Shown: piece after piece, positions 8,711 to 17,315 of the stretch
How positions within the stretch are numbered: the first letter of the stretch is position 1
How the letters are laid out: every line of letters starts with the position of its first letter
Assembly: GCA_013152275.1 (NCBI GenBank)
Contig: JAADGS010000063.1
Location: forward strand, 22,403-86,402
Length of the DNA: 64,000 nt
Reading direction: 5' to 3'
From: Actinomycetota bacterium
GTDB taxonomy: Bacteria > Actinomycetota > Acidimicrobiia > Spongiisociales > UBA4744
Position numbers and translations under genes: made by a program
Notes under the pieces: generated by a model
What the model saw: only the letters and a program-made list of their open reading frames with translations
The model's database searches: none
What the model was told of the DNA's origin: nothing

Positions 8711-10738
8711 ATGGAAGATGAACGGTACATGATGCGTATCACCGACCGGCTGACGGGATTGGCGTTCGGCGGAGACTACAACCCCGAACAGTGGCCACCC
8801 GAGGTGTGGGACGAGGACATCGCGCTCATGATCGAGGCCGCGGTGACGATGGTCACGGTCGGCGTGTTCTCGTGGGCCATGCTCGAGCCGTCACCAGGCT
8901 ACGTCGACTTCGGATGGCTCGACGACATCCTCGATCGACTGCACCGCGCCGGGATCGCCGTCGACCTCGCCACCGCCACCGCCTCGCCGCCGCCGTGGCT
9001 CGTCCGAACCCATCCCGAGATCCTCCCGATCACCCGAGATGGTCTCCGCCTGTATCCGGGATCGCGCCAGACCTGGTGCCCCAGCTCTCCCGTGTATCGG
9101 GAAGCTGCCGTCACGTTGGCCGCTCGGATGGCGAAGCGGTACGGCAACCACCCTGGATTGGCGATGTGGCATGTCGGCAACGAATACGGTTGTCACAACG
9201 CCCACTGCCACTGTCCGGTGAGCACGGTGGCCTTCCGGCGCTGGCTTGCGAAACGATACGGCTCGATCGGCGCCCTCAACGACGCATGGGGTACCACGTT
9301 CTGGAGCCAGCGATACCGTGACTTCGAGGAGATCCACACCCCACGCCTCAGCCCGACGTTCGTGAACCCCACCCAGCAGCTCGACTACGCCCGATTCTCC
9401 TCCGACGAGCTGCTCGAGTGCTTCCGGGCGGAACGAGACGTTCTCCGAGAGATCACGCCCGAGATTCCGATCACGACGAACTTCATGGTCATGCAGTTCT
9501 CCCGAAACCTGGACTACTGGCGATGGGCACCCGAAGTGGACATGGTGAGCAACGACCACTATCTCGATGCCGCCGATCCCGAAGCCCACGTCGAGCTGTC
9601 GTTCTCGGCCGATCTCACCCGCGGGCTGGCAGAGGGAAACCCGTGGCTGCTCATGGAACATTCGACCGGTGCAGTCAACTGGCAGCCGCGCAACACTCCC
9701 AAGATGCCGGGGCAGATGGCCCGAAACAGCATTGCCCACATCGCCCGCGGCTCCGAAGGAGCGATGTTCTTCCAGTGGCGGGCGTCTCGCGCCGGTACCG
9801 AGAAGTTCCACTCGGCGATGCTGCCTCATGCCGGAACCGACTCGCGGATATGGCGAGAGGTCGTCGAACTGGGCAAACTCGTCGCGAACCTGGCGCCGAT
9901 CGCCCGCACGACGGTCGAGGCGGACGTGGCGATGGTATTCGACTGGAATGCGTGGTGGGCGACCGAGCTCGATTCACATCCCAGCACAGACGTGCGCTAC
10001 CTGGACCGGGCCCATGCCTGGTATCGCGCGCTGTGGCAACACAACATCACGTGTGACATGGTAAAGCCGGGTGAGTCCCTGGAAGGGTACCGGCTCGTCA
10101 TCGTCCCTACGCTCTACCTCGCGTCCGAAGCCGCCGCCTCGGAGGTAGGCCGATTCGTGAAGTCGGGGGGAACGGCGGTCATCACCTACTTCAGCGGGAT
10201 CGTCGACGAGTCCGACCACGTTCATCCTGGCGCATACCCGGGGGCGTTTCGCCACCTCCTGGGCATACGGACCGAAGAGTTTGTTCCCCTCCGAGCCGAC
10301 CAGACGATCGACCTCGACATCGGAGGAAAGGCCGACGTCTGGGCGGAGTATGTCCATCTGGAAGGAGCAGAGGCCGTCGCCAGATTCGTGGGCACACCGC
10401 TCGACGGATGGCCGGCCGTCACGAGCCATCGATTCGGCGATGGAACGGCATGGTACGTGGCTACGCGCACCGACTCCTCCACCACCATGGCCCTGGCCCA
10501 CCGGATCCTGACGGCATCGGGAATCGACACGGCCGAATACGGCTCCGACGTGGAGGTGGTCACCCGGTCGGGATCCGGTGGTCGGTTCAGATTCATCATC
10601 AACCACGGCGCCGAGGACACCGCGATCGGCGTGGCAGGGCACGATCTCGTGACCGACCGCGCGGTCAGGCCCGCCGACACGGTCGCTGCAGGCGGCGTGG
10701 CAGTGGTGCACGAGGCGCCGGACGACGGAGACGACTGA
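8711..10738 (+). CDS. GH42 beta-galactosidase
   Basis: 675 residues from ATG 8711, a full-length GH42 enzyme that hydrolyses beta-galactosides in the cytoplasm. It starts with the family signature FGGDYNPEQWP (19-29). Acid/base E158 lies in HVGNEYG and nucleophile E316 in LLMEHSTG. C123, C161, C166 and C168 form the metal-binding cysteine cluster found in many GH42 proteins. A trimerisation (GATase-like) domain follows from about 400 and a small C-terminal beta domain ends it. ATGs at 8729 and 8732 are alternative starts (ggaaga upstream of them); I chose 8711 because a -10-like box sits 5 nt before it. The stop overlaps the DeoR start by one base. Confidence 0.93.
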   Translation: MEDERYMMRITDRLTGLAFGGDYNPEQWPPEVWDEDIALMIEAAVTMVTVGVFSWAMLEPSPGYVDFGWLDDILDRLHRAGIAVDLATATASPPPWLVRTHPEILPITRDGLRLYPGSRQTWCPSSPVYREAAVTLAARMAKRYGNHPGLAMWHVGNEYGCHNAHCHCPVSTVAFRRWLAKRYGSIGALNDAWGTTFWSQRYRDFEEIHTPRLSPTFVNPTQQLDYARFSSDELLECFRAERDVLREITPEIPITTNFMVMQFSRNLDYWRWAPEVDMVSNDHYLDAADPEAHVELSFSADLTRGLAEGNPWLLMEHSTGAVNWQPRNTPKMPGQMARNSIAHIARGSEGAMFFQWRASRAGTEKFHSAMLPHAGTDSRIWREVVELGKLVANLAPIARTTVEADVAMVFDWNAWWATELDSHPSTDVRYLDRAHAWYRALWQHNITCDMVKPGESLEGYRLVIVPTLYLASEAAASEVGRFVKSGGTAVITYFSGIVDESDHVHPGAYPGAFRHLLGIRTEEFVPLRADQTIDLDIGGKADVWAEYVHLEGAEAVARFVGTPLDGWPAVTSHRFGDGTAWYVATRTDSSTTMALAHRILTASGIDTAEYGSDVEVVTRSGSGGRFRFIINHGAEDTAIGVAGHDLVTDRAVRPADTVAAGGVAVVHEAPDDGDD

Positions 10739-11535
10739 TGCTCCCACAACAACGACAAGCCTTGATCCTTGAACGTATCCGCGACTCGGGCGCGGTCCGG
10801 GTCTCCGATCTGGCCCGTGAGTTCGACGTATCAGAGATGACGGTGCGACGAGACCTCGATCTCCTCGAGGAACGCGGCCTCCTCGAGAAAGTTCACGGTG
10901 GTGCCACCCTGCTCGACGCCGGTACCGCCTTCGAGCCGTCCTTCGCCTCCAAGGCAACCCGCAACACCGCCGAGAAGCTGCACATCGGGCGGGCGGCCGC
11001 CGCGCTGGTAAGCCCGGGTCAGGCCGTTGCGTTGAGCGCCGGGACAACAACGTTCCAGGTGGCCCGCTTCCTGAGGGACGTCCCGGGCCTCACGGTCGTC
11101 ACCAACTCGGTCCAGGTGGCCGAGGAGCTCCACCACAATCGAACAGGCGATCAGACCGTGATCCTCACGGGGGGCGTCCGGACACCGTCGGATGCACTCG
11201 TGGGGCCGTTCACGGTGGCAGCGCTGCGCCACATCCATGTGGACATCGTGTTCCTCGGCGTCCACGGTATGGACCTGGATGCAGGCTTCACGACGCCGAA
11301 CATGCTCGAGGCCGAGGCCAATCGGGCGCTCATCCGAGCCGGCCGGCGTCTCGCCGTGGTGGCGGACCATTCGAAGTGGGGAGTCGTCGGGATAGCGACC
11401 ATGGCCGCGATCGAGGATGCCGCCGTGCTCGTCACGGACCGCGGTCTATCCCAGGATGCTCTCGGTCCGTTGCGAGAGCGCATCGACGACGTCATCGTCA
11501 CCGACCCGACCACCCTCGCCACCGAGGTGTCATGA
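10738..11535 (+). CDS. DeoR/GlpR-family repressor of the galactoside genes
   Basis: 265 residues with the standard DeoR layout. The N-terminal winged helix-turn-helix has the recognition helix SEMTVRRDLDLLEERG (about 32-47) followed by the family motif HGGATL. The C-terminal sugar-phosphate sensor is of the ISOCOT fold (AGTTTFQVARFL; GIATMAAIEDAAVLVTD). Such proteins bind a phosphorylated sugar and release DNA. Its place between the beta-galactosidase and galT, with overlaps on both sides, makes galactose-1-phosphate or a related intermediate the likely signal (inference). It probably controls both divergent promoters at 8447-8710. Confidence 0.93.
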   Translation: MLPQQRQALILERIRDSGAVRVSDLAREFDVSEMTVRRDLDLLEERGLLEKVHGGATLLDAGTAFEPSFASKATRNTAEKLHIGRAAAALVSPGQAVALSAGTTTFQVARFLRDVPGLTVVTNSVQVAEELHHNRTGDQTVILTGGVRTPSDALVGPFTVAALRHIHVDIVFLGVHGMDLDAGFTTPNMLEAEANRALIRAGRRLAVVADHSKWGVVGIATMAAIEDAAVLVTDRGLSQDALGPLRERIDDVIVTDPTTLATEVS

Positions 11536-12602
11536 ACCGCACCAAGATCCTTCTCGCAGATGGGCGCGAGTTGTTCTACTACGACGAGGAGTCCGGTGTC
11601 ACGCACAGACGTCGCGACCTCAGGGATCTCTCCCCGGTCGAAACGGTATCCGAGTTGCGGTGGGACCCGTTGGCATCGGAATGGATCATCCTGGCGGCCA
11701 ACCGCCAGTCTCGGACGTTCCTCCCGCCGGCAGACCGATGCCCACTCGACCCGAGCCGCCCAGGACACCCCACCGAGATCCCCGATTCCTCATACGATGT
11801 GGCCGTGTTCGAAAACCGGTTCCCCAGCCTCGTCGAACACCCCACATCGCCCGACACCCGATCCGGCGACTTCCCGATCAGGCCGGGGCTGGGCCGCTGT
11901 GAGGTAGTGAGCTTCACAAGTGACCACGAGGGATCCTTCGCCACACTGTCACCCCGGCGGGCCCGGTTGGTCATGGATGTCTGGGCCGATCGCACCACCG
12001 AGTTGGCAACAATCCCAGGTGTCGAATACGTCTTCGTATTCGAGAATCGCGGTGAGGAGATCGGAGTCACCCTGCACCATCCCCATGGCCAGATCTACTC
12101 CTACCCCTTCGTGCCACCGGCGATGGTGAAGATGCTCGACTCCGCACGCGTGCACCGGGAGACCATCGGCGGCGACCTCTTCGCCCGGATCATCGAGCAC
12201 GAGCGGAAGGCGCACATTCGGGTTGTCGCCGCGAACGACCACTGGGTGGCATTCGTGCCGTCGGCGGCCCGCTGGCCCATCGAGGTCCATGTGTACCCGC
12301 TCAGGAAAGTACCCGACATCCCATCGCTGGACCCGGACGAACGTTCGGCCTTCGTCGACCTGTACCTCGACCTGCTGCAACGCCTCGACCGCCTCTTCGA
12401 CGCGCCCCTCCCCTACATCGCCGCCTGGTATCAGGCCCCACTCCACATCGATCGAGATCTGAGCCACCTCCATCTGCGGGTGTCCTCGATCCGCCGGGCG
12501 GACGACAAGCTCAAGTACCTCGCCGGGTCCGAGACCGCCATGGGTGCGTTCATCAACGACATCCCTCCCGAGGCCACCGCCGAGCGTATCCGGAGCGTGT
12601 GA
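11532..12602 (+). CDS. galT: Galactose-1-phosphate uridylyltransferase
   Basis: 356 residues of the HIT superfamily. GalT swaps galactose-1-phosphate with UDP-glucose to give UDP-galactose and glucose-1-phosphate. The active-site motif HHPHGQIYSYPF is at 182-193, with H185 as the uridylylated nucleophile. FENRFPSLVE (93-102) is a conserved UDP-binding segment. Of the N-terminal zinc cysteines seen in E. coli GalT only one (C70) is obvious, which is common in actinobacterial GalT. ATG overlaps the DeoR stop by 4 nt. It acts with GalK next door in the Leloir pathway; galE is not in the window. Confidence 0.95.
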   Translation: MNRTKILLADGRELFYYDEESGVTHRRRDLRDLSPVETVSELRWDPLASEWIILAANRQSRTFLPPADRCPLDPSRPGHPTEIPDSSYDVAVFENRFPSLVEHPTSPDTRSGDFPIRPGLGRCEVVSFTSDHEGSFATLSPRRARLVMDVWADRTTELATIPGVEYVFVFENRGEEIGVTLHHPHGQIYSYPFVPPAMVKMLDSARVHRETIGGDLFARIIEHERKAHIRVVAANDHWVAFVPSAARWPIEVHVYPLRKVPDIPSLDPDERSAFVDLYLDLLQRLDRLFDAPLPYIAAWYQAPLHIDRDLSHLHLRVSSIRRADDKLKYLAGSETAMGAFINDIPPEATAERIRSV

Positions 12603-13745
12603 GTGCAGCGCGTCGTCGATACATTCGAGGAGGCGTTCGGCCACCGTCCCGACGGCGTGTGGTCGGCGCCCGGACGCGTCAACCTGATCGGTGAGCACAC
12701 CGACTACAACGATGGGCTTGCCTTGCCGTTCGCCATCCAACTTCGCACCTACGCGGCCATCGGGTTGCGACCGGACACGGAGGCAAGGGCCGTTTCGGTG
12801 CAGTCCCCCGACACGTCGGTGGCCACCGACGTGACGACAATCCGTCCCGGGACGGACCTCGGATGGGCGGGCTATGCGCTCGGAATGGCATGGAGCCTTG
12901 GTGTCGACCATGGGTTCGATGTCGCCGTCGACGGGCAGGTCCCGGTAGGTGCAGGCCTGAGCTCGTCGTCCGCACTCGAGTGCGCCGTCGGCTTGGGCCT
13001 GGCGGCACTCTCCGGCATCGAGATCGACCGGATGGATCTCGCCCGAGCCGCACAGCAGACCGAGAACCGGATCGTAGGCGCACCGACCGGCATGATGGAC
13101 CAGGTCGCATCACTGGAAGGACGAGCAGGCATGGGGATCCTGTTCGACGTGGCCGCCGGCTCCATCCGACGCGTCCCCCTGGATCTCGACGCCGCGGGAC
13201 TCGAGATCATCGTCATCGACACCCGCGTGTCGCACGCCCACGCCGCCGGCGAATACGCCACCCGTAGACGTGAATGCGAGGAGGCCGCCCGCCGGCTCGG
13301 TCGCGCCTCGCTGCGCGGGATCACCGTGAGAGAACTCGGTGCTGCCGGGCGTCGATTGGCAGACTCGACCCTGGTTCGTCGGGTGCGGCACGTCGTCACC
13401 GAGAATGACCGCGTCCTGCGAGTTTCCGACGCTCTCACCCACAATGACTGGCCGACGGTCGGCACCGCCCTCATCGAGTCACACCACTCCCTTGCCGACG
13501 ACTTCGAGGTGAGCTGCCCGGAGCTGGACGCCGCGGTGGAAACCGCTCTCGATGCCGGAGCGATCGGGGCCCGCATGGTCGGCGGCGGGTTCGGAGGATC
13601 GGCCATCGCTCTCATCCCCTCTTCGATCCGGCGGCATGTCACCGCCTCGGTGGCGTCACGATTCTCGAGAGAAGCATGGCCCATCCCACGAACGTTCACC
13701 GCTCGGCCCAGCGCCGGGGCCCGTCTGGTGCGCCGATTCGGCTAG
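12603..13745 (+). CDS. galK: Galactokinase
   Basis: 380-residue GHMP kinase that phosphorylates galactose at C1 with ATP. The galactokinase signature APGRVNLIGEHTDYN is near 21-35, the ATP-binding GHMP motif PVGAGLSSSSALE near 115-127, and the third motif MVGGGFGGSAIAL near 325-337. The start is GTG at 12603, immediately after the galT stop, so the two are translated together. It completes the galactose branch: uptake, hydrolysis by the alpha- and beta-galactosidases, GalK, GalT. Confidence 0.95.
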   Translation: MQRVVDTFEEAFGHRPDGVWSAPGRVNLIGEHTDYNDGLALPFAIQLRTYAAIGLRPDTEARAVSVQSPDTSVATDVTTIRPGTDLGWAGYALGMAWSLGVDHGFDVAVDGQVPVGAGLSSSSALECAVGLGLAALSGIEIDRMDLARAAQQTENRIVGAPTGMMDQVASLEGRAGMGILFDVAAGSIRRVPLDLDAAGLEIIVIDTRVSHAHAAGEYATRRRECEEAARRLGRASLRGITVRELGAAGRRLADSTLVRRVRHVVTENDRVLRVSDALTHNDWPTVGTALIESHHSLADDFEVSCPELDAAVETALDAGAIGARMVGGGFGGSAIALIPSSIRRHVTASVASRFSREAWPIPRTFTARPSAGARLVRRFG

Positions 13746-13814
13746 TGCCTCGACCGGCAACCGTTGCGGCGTTCTGTGGGCCGGGAACGTAGCTCGCAGC
13801 GTTCTCCGCCCCGA

Positions 13815-13830
13815 CGCACCTGCCGGTGCG
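13815..13830. terminator. Small hairpin between convergent galK and hybE-like gene
   Basis: cgcacc-tgcc-ggtgcg forms a 6-bp stem with a 4-nt loop, about 70 nt after the galK stop and followed by ccttcgttgt. It may end transcription from galK. Evidence is weak because the stem is short; the rest of 13746-13882 holds nothing I recognise. Confidence 0.3.
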
Positions 13831-13882
13831 CCTTCGTTGTGCGGCCTTGCCATCGACACCCCGAACGTTGCCTGTCGAGGTA

Positions 13883-14317
13883 CTAAAGACCGAGAAACCT
13901 TCGTCGGTCCGGGTCTGACGCCTCCGCCGATTCGTAGGCTCTCCGCACGGCGTCGCGAAACGGCTCCGCCAGAGAACGCGCCACAACGCGGGCCTGCTCC
14001 TGCGTTTGAAACGTCAAGATGTCTCCTACGAGATTGACGGCACCATAGGTTCCCAGCCCATCGATGCTGTTCCTCAGAACCTTGTAGGTCTTCGAGGCGA
14101 CGGTGAGTTCGCCCGGATAGTCTTCATCTTCCGCGAACAACATGCCGATCAGCGTCCATGGAGCGATGAGGATGAGGGTGCCGATGCCTTCGACCTCGGC
14201 CGCCTCGACCACTTCGACACGAAGCCTCGAGTTCGTCGAAGGATCGCCCAAGAACACCCGCCTATGGATCCCCTCGAACGTTGCCTGGACCGAGTCGACG
14301 AGTGATGCAAAATCCAT
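13883..14317 (-). CDS. HybE/HupJ-like [NiFe]-hydrogenase assembly chaperone
   Basis: 144 residues. No strong motif, but the pattern follows HybE along its length. VQATFEGIHRR at 10-20 compares with VQAAFEEIARR in E. coli HybE as I recall it. Then comes a hydrophobic strand ending in PW (LILIAPWTLIGMLF), then DGLGTYGAVNL (compare DGVSQYLSCSL), then a final helix rich in Gln, Ala and Arg. HybE-type proteins escort the Tat-exported small subunit. It lies divergent to the hydrogenase small-subunit gene, with about 150 bp between them, which supports the assignment. ATG at 14317 lies 6 nt after a TAGACT box and has no ribosome site, so it is probably leaderless. Confidence 0.65.
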   Translation of the reverse strand: MDFASLVDSVQATFEGIHRRVFLGDPSTNSRLRVEVVEAAEVEGIGTLILIAPWTLIGMLFAEDEDYPGELTVASKTYKVLRNSIDGLGTYGAVNLVGDILTFQTQEQARVVARSLAEPFRDAVRRAYESAEASDPDRRRFLGL

Positions 14318-14323
14318 ATTTCG

Positions 14324-14329
14324 AGTCTA
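14324..14329 (-). promoter_or_regulatory. Putative -10 box (tagact) for leaderless hybE-like gene
   Basis: On the minus strand TAGACT ends 6 nt before the ATG at 14317. The same hexamer precedes moaA at 33137-33142. It lies in the divergent region shared with the hydrogenase operon. Confidence 0.45.
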
Positions 14330-14469
14330 CTTCAGCCGACGCGGCGGTCATCAAACCGCTATGTTAGTTTCCAGTGGCCCTGGTTATGAGGCTACGAGCC
14401 CGTAGCTCAGGGCCCGGCATCTCAGGTTCGACGACCGGCGATTCGTACGCCGAGAGGGAGGGGAGAACC

Positions 14470-15597
14470 ATGCCGGCCATGGAGACGCGCGAAAGAGCAC
14501 TGGGTGACCGTCTGGCGCAGTTTGGCGTAAACCGCCGAACATTTCTCAAGTACTGCGCAACCTTGACTGCCGTGCTTGCGCTCCCTGCACGCTTCACCGA
14601 ACGTGTCGCACGAGCACTCGAGTCGGTGGAGAAACCATCGATCATCTGGCTCGAATTCCAAGACTGTGCAGGGGATACCGAGTCGTTTCTCCGTTCGCGC
14701 AATCCGGGAGTCGGCGATCTCATCCTCGACCTGCTCTCTGTCGACTATCACGAGACGATCATGGCGGCTGCCGGGTTTCAGGCGGAGGCGGCCAAGGAGG
14801 CCACGATCGCCAAAGGCGGCTACATCGTCGTCGTCGAAGGGTCGGTGCCGATGGGCGACGGCGGCGTCTACTGCACGATCGGTGGGAAGACCGCCATCCA
14901 GATTCTCGAGGAGGCGGCGGTCGGCGCCGCAGCGATCATCAACGTGGGTACATGCTCCGCCTACGGTGGCCTCCCCAAGGCTGCGCCCAACCCCACGCGC
15001 GCCGTCGGCGTGGCCTCGGTGGTGAGCGGAGTCCCGATCATCAACCTGCCCGGCTGTCCGGCCAATGCGGACAACATCACTGCCACACTCGTCCACTACC
15101 TCACGTTCGGCTCGCTCCCGGCAACCGACTCGAAGGGCAGACCCCTCTTCGCGTACGGGACCCGGATACACGACGCCTGCGAACGCCGGGCACACTTCGA
15201 CGCGGGCCAGTTCGTCCTCGAATGGGGCGACGCCGGGCACAAGAGGGGCTGGTGTCTCTACAAAATGGGCTGCAAAGGCCCCTCCACGTTCCACAACTGC
15301 CCCATCATCCGCTGGAACGAGGCGACGAGCTGGCCGGTCGGTTCAGGGCATGGGTGCGTCGGATGCTCCGAGCCCGACTTCTGGGACACCATGACCGACT
15401 TCTACGTCCGGCTTCCCAAGGTCACCGGTTTCGGAGCGGAAGCCACCGCAGACAAGATCGGGCTGGGAATCGCCGCAGCCACCGCCGTCGGGTTCGGCGC
15501 CCACGGCATCGCCAAGGCGATTCAGAGACGGGCGGGTCTCGGCTCGGAAGGTCCCGCTCCCGGCTCCATGGAAGATGACACGGACGGGAGCGAATGA
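14470..15597 (+). CDS. [NiFe]-hydrogenase small subunit, group 1, Tat-exported, Cys-to-Asp at proximal cluster
   Basis: 375 residues from ATG 14470, chosen for its strong ribosome site (gagggaggggaga); an upstream GTG at 14374 is in frame but would bury the signal. The Tat signal NRRTFLKYCATL is at 21-32. The protein carries three Fe-S clusters that pass electrons from the NiFe centre. Proximal ligands are C66, C162 (GTCSAYGG) and C196 (LPGCP), but the usual second cysteine of CxxC is D69 (QDCAGDTES). Distal ligands are H234, C237, C262 and C268; medial ligands are C277, C296 and C299. A hydrophobic helix near 330-350 anchors it to the membrane. The stop overlaps the large-subunit start. Confidence 0.96.
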   Translation: MPAMETRERALGDRLAQFGVNRRTFLKYCATLTAVLALPARFTERVARALESVEKPSIIWLEFQDCAGDTESFLRSRNPGVGDLILDLLSVDYHETIMAAAGFQAEAAKEATIAKGGYIVVVEGSVPMGDGGVYCTIGGKTAIQILEEAAVGAAAIINVGTCSAYGGLPKAAPNPTRAVGVASVVSGVPIINLPGCPANADNITATLVHYLTFGSLPATDSKGRPLFAYGTRIHDACERRAHFDAGQFVLEWGDAGHKRGWCLYKMGCKGPSTFHNCPIIRWNEATSWPVGSGHGCVGCSEPDFWDTMTDFYVRLPKVTGFGAEATADKIGLGIAAATAVGFGAHGIAKAIQRRAGLGSEGPAPGSMEDDTDGSE

Positions 15598-17315
15598 TGG
15601 CAACAATCGTGGTCGATCCAATCACTCGCATCGAGGGACACCTCCGCATCGAAGCAGAGGTCGCCGATGGTGCAATCACGCAGGCCTGGTCCTCCGCGAC
15701 CATGTGGCGCGGCATCGAGACGATTCTCGAAGGCCGCGATCCTCGGGACGCCTGGTACTTCACGCAGCGCATCTGTGGCGTGTGCACGACCGTTCATGCG
15801 CTGGCATCGGTTCGTACGGTCGAGAACGCCTTGGACATCGTCCCTCCGCCCAACGCCCAGAGGATCAGGAACCTGATCGCCCTCAGCCAGTTCGTCCAGG
15901 ACCATGTCGTGCACTTCTACCACTTGCACGCTCTCGACTGGGTGGACATCGTGTCTGCGCTGGATGCGGACCCACAGGCGACGGCCGAGCTGGCCGGCTC
16001 CATCTCCGACTATCCGCGCTCGAGCGTGGGCGTGTTTCGACAGGTGAAGAACAGGCTCGCCGCATTCGTCGAGGGAGGACAACTCGGTCCTTTCGCGGGA
16101 GGATACTGGGGCCACCCCGCCTACAAGCTTCCTCCCGAAGCGAACCTGATGGCAGTCAGCCACTATCTCGATGCGCTCGAGTTCCAGCGGGATTACATCC
16201 GCATCCATGCCCTGCTTGGAGGCAAGAACCCCCACCCGCAGACGTACCTCGTGGGTGGAATGGCAACGCCCATCGATCCCGACTCGCAGGCGGCGATCAA
16301 CGCAGGCTTGCTCGCAGAACTGCGCAAGCTGCTGAAACGGGGACTTGCCTTCGTCCAGCAGGCATACATCCCCGACCTGCTCGCGGTTGCGTCGTTCTAC
16401 AAGGACTGGGCTTCCATCGGCCGGGGGCTCGGGAACTACATGTCCTTCGGCGAATTCCCGACCGGGACCAACAATCCCGCGAAGGAACCGGACACGATGT
16501 ACCTGCCGCGAGGCGTGATTCTCGGCGGGGACCTCTCCCAGGTCCACCCGCTGGATCCGACCAGGATCGCCGAGTACGTAACGCACTCCTGGTACTCGTA
16601 CTCTTCCGGTGACGCCACGCCTCTCGCGCCGTTCAACGGAGAGACGGTGCCCAACTTCACCGGTCCGCAGCCGCCCTACGAGTTCCTCGACACCGACTCG
16701 AAGTACTCCTGGCTGAAGGCTCCCCGGTACGACGACACCGCCATGGAGGTCGGTCCTTTGGCGCGCATGTTGGTTGCGTTCGCCTCCGGCCACACACGGG
16801 TCCAGGAGATCGTCGGATACGTCTTGGACACACTCGGTGTAGGGCCCGAAGTCCTCTTCAGCACGCTCGGACGGACGGCGGCGCGCGGCGTGGAGACACT
16901 GCTTCTTGCGGAGCGCTCCCTGGAAGAGCTCGATCAGCTGATCGCCAACATCTCGACCGGAGATTACCGCACACATAACGGTGAGCGCTGGGACCCGAAG
17001 ACATGGCCGGACGCGGCCCAGGGCTTCGGCATGCATGAAGCCCCCCGAGGCTCGCTGTCGCATTGGATCACGATCAAGGACAAGCGTATCGAGCACTACC
17101 AGATCGTTGTTCCCTCCACGTGGAACGGAAGTCCTCGGGACGCGAAGGGAAACCCCGGTGCCTACGAGGCCGCACTCGTGGGTACTCCCGTGGCAATCGA
17201 GACCCAGCCACTGGAGATTCTGCGGACGATCCACTCCTTCGATCCTTGCATGGCATGCGCAGCACACCTGATCGACACGGACGGCAACCCCTTGGTGGAG
17301 GTGCGGGTGTCATGA
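15594..17315 (+). CDS. [NiFe]-hydrogenase large subunit, group 1
   Basis: 573 residues holding the NiFe(CN)2CO active site that splits H2. The N-terminal ligands are C61 and C64 in RICGVC and the C-terminal pair C552 and C555 in DPCMACAAH. The last 15 residues after H558 form the peptide that the maturation protease removes once nickel is in. The segment VDPITRIEGHLRIE near the start is typical. Two ATGs (15594, 15597) overlap the small-subunit stop. It has no signal of its own and is exported with the small subunit. The order small, large, cytochrome b, protease matches membrane-bound uptake hydrogenases. Confidence 0.97.
   Translation: MMATIVVDPITRIEGHLRIEAEVADGAITQAWSSATMWRGIETILEGRDPRDAWYFTQRICGVCTTVHALASVRTVENALDIVPPPNAQRIRNLIALSQFVQDHVVHFYHLHALDWVDIVSALDADPQATAELAGSISDYPRSSVGVFRQVKNRLAAFVEGGQLGPFAGGYWGHPAYKLPPEANLMAVSHYLDALEFQRDYIRIHALLGGKNPHPQTYLVGGMATPIDPDSQAAINAGLLAELRKLLKRGLAFVQQAYIPDLLAVASFYKDWASIGRGLGNYMSFGEFPTGTNNPAKEPDTMYLPRGVILGGDLSQVHPLDPTRIAEYVTHSWYSYSSGDATPLAPFNGETVPNFTGPQPPYEFLDTDSKYSWLKAPRYDDTAMEVGPLARMLVAFASGHTRVQEIVGYVLDTLGVGPEVLFSTLGRTAARGVETLLLAERSLEELDQLIANISTGDYRTHNGERWDPKTWPDAAQGFGMHEAPRGSLSHWITIKDKRIEHYQIVVPSTWNGSPRDAKGNPGAYEAALVGTPVAIETQPLEILRTIHSFDPCMACAAHLIDTDGNPLVEVRVS

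Noticed and set aside
14390..14440. tRNA-like words gtagctcag and ggttcgacgacc upstream of the hydrogenase genes
   Set aside because: They look like a D-arm and a T-arm but are only about 20 nt apart, with no room for an anticodon arm and no matching acceptor stem. At best a remnant; probably chance.
14374..14469. Upstream GTG start for the hydrogenase small subunit
   Set aside because: It would put 32 extra residues before the Tat signal; ATG 14470 has a strong ribosome site and places the twin-arginine motif correctly.
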